Positions 13,765-13,908 of a stretch of DNA of 13,908 bases are shown here, piece after piece; the stretch's first letter is position 1; the number at the start of each line of letters is the position of its first letter. Source of the stretch: Hadesarchaea archaeon (lineage in GTDB: Archaea > Hadarchaeota > Hadarchaeia > Hadarchaeales > Hadarchaeaceae); NCBI GenBank assembly GCA_012962055.1, contig DTYD01000011.1, forward strand, positions 1 through 13,908, written 5' to 3'. The position numbers and the translations under genes were made by a program. The notes beneath the pieces were generated by a model. It was not told the DNA's origin. It did not search any database and was given only the letters and a program-made list of their open reading frames with translations.

Positions 13765-13908
13765 GGCGGGAAGATCCCGTCTAGGGAGGTGGGGAGGAGG
13801 GCAGGGGGAACACTTTCGGTGATCCCTCTGAAAGAGATATACCGCCTGAACCGACTTTTTTGCGGCGAAAGCCAGACGAGCCCCGGGCCACACGTCCGGG
13901 GCAGGGCC
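13765..13908 (+). ncRNA. Possible structured RNA of unknown family, cut by the window edge
   Basis: No plausible coding frame was found, but this GC-rich stretch is dense in hairpins. GGCGGGA (13765-13771) pairs with TCCCGTC (13775-13781). AGGGGGA (13803-13809) pairs with TCCCTCT (13823-13829), enclosing CAC-TTTCG-GTG. GGC-GAAA-GCC (13864-13873) has a GNRA loop that would form on the plus strand only. CCCCGG (13881-13886) pairs with CCGGGG (13896-13901). CGTCT (13778-13782) could also pair at long range with AGACG (13874-13878). An AT-rich promoter-like element lies just upstream. I could not match it to RNase P, 5S or rRNA. GC-rich DNA folds readily, so the call is tentative. Confidence 0.35.

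Noticed and set aside
13817..13850. C/D-box sRNA (TGATC, CTGA, CTGA pattern)
   Set aside because: The C and C' boxes are too degenerate and the hairpin pairing explains the same bases better.
13765..13908. RNase P RNA on either strand
   Set aside because: I could not find the conserved GAGGAAAGUC and ACAGAA elements; it stays possible only if most of the RNA lies outside the window.
1..13908. CRISPR arrays, transposases, integrases, toxin-antitoxin or defence genes
   Set aside because: No repeat-spacer pattern, inverted-repeat element or such protein was seen; the accessory content is limited to the left-end fragments.

Overview
The window is 13.9 kb of archaeal chromosome. The archaeal markers are a class I lysyl-tRNA synthetase, an NFACT-family RqcH/NEMF homologue, a nuclease-only XPF, TtuA/Ncs6, an archaeal-type 7S SRP RNA, tRNA genes with bulge-helix-bulge introns, and TATA-type promoters. 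Gene density is very high: genes abut or overlap and no gene-free stretch exceeds 200 bases. The lineage cannot be fixed from the sequence alone. Short XPF and multi-intron tRNAs point to the TACK/Thermoproteota side or a deep lineage such as Hadarchaeota, which is inference.

Layout. Positions 1-203 are AT-rich and look foreign. Two short minus-strand fragments lie there, one MurA-like and one NMP-kinase-like, and they cut off the 3' end of an nfeD/ClpP-class membrane protease gene. That gene (185-1099, minus) follows the RqcH-like gene (1104-3047, minus). Divergent from it are an EMC6-like membrane protein (3068-3400) and an XPF-type nuclease (3421-4146). The nuclease overlaps a convergent aspartate aminotransferase-family gene (4109-5278, minus) tail to tail. 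Class I LysRS (5331-6923) diverges from the aminotransferase. A minus-strand pair of CutA (7627-7938) and a nucleotidyltransferase (6910-7614) follows. A plus-strand run then carries a site-2 protease (8008-9189), a ubiquitin-like protein ending in Gly-Gly (9189-9410), TtuA-type tRNA thiolase (9411-10370) and SRP RNA (10376-10711). After these come tRNA-Ser(GCU) with an intron (10887-11000), a membrane-anchored RMND1/YagE-like protein (11041-12201), a nitrilase-superfamily amidase (12209-13003, minus), tRNA-Val(UAC) with two introns (13091-13203), an HD-domain phosphohydrolase whose 3' end is antisense to that tRNA (13182-13715, minus), and a possible structured RNA running off the right edge.

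Functional theme. Much of the content concerns translation and protein fate: tRNA charging (LysRS), tRNA thiolation (ubiquitin-like sulfur carrier plus TtuA), ribosome-associated quality control (RqcH), membrane targeting and insertion (SRP RNA, EMC6-like) and membrane proteolysis (NfeD-type and site-2 proteases). These are mostly housekeeping genes. I see no defence island, CRISPR, transposon or clearly new multi-gene system. The strongest unusual signals are the non-canonical tRNA introns, the chimeric left end, the tRNA/CDS antisense overlap, a regular TATA-to-start spacing of about 34 bases, and the unidentified structured right end.
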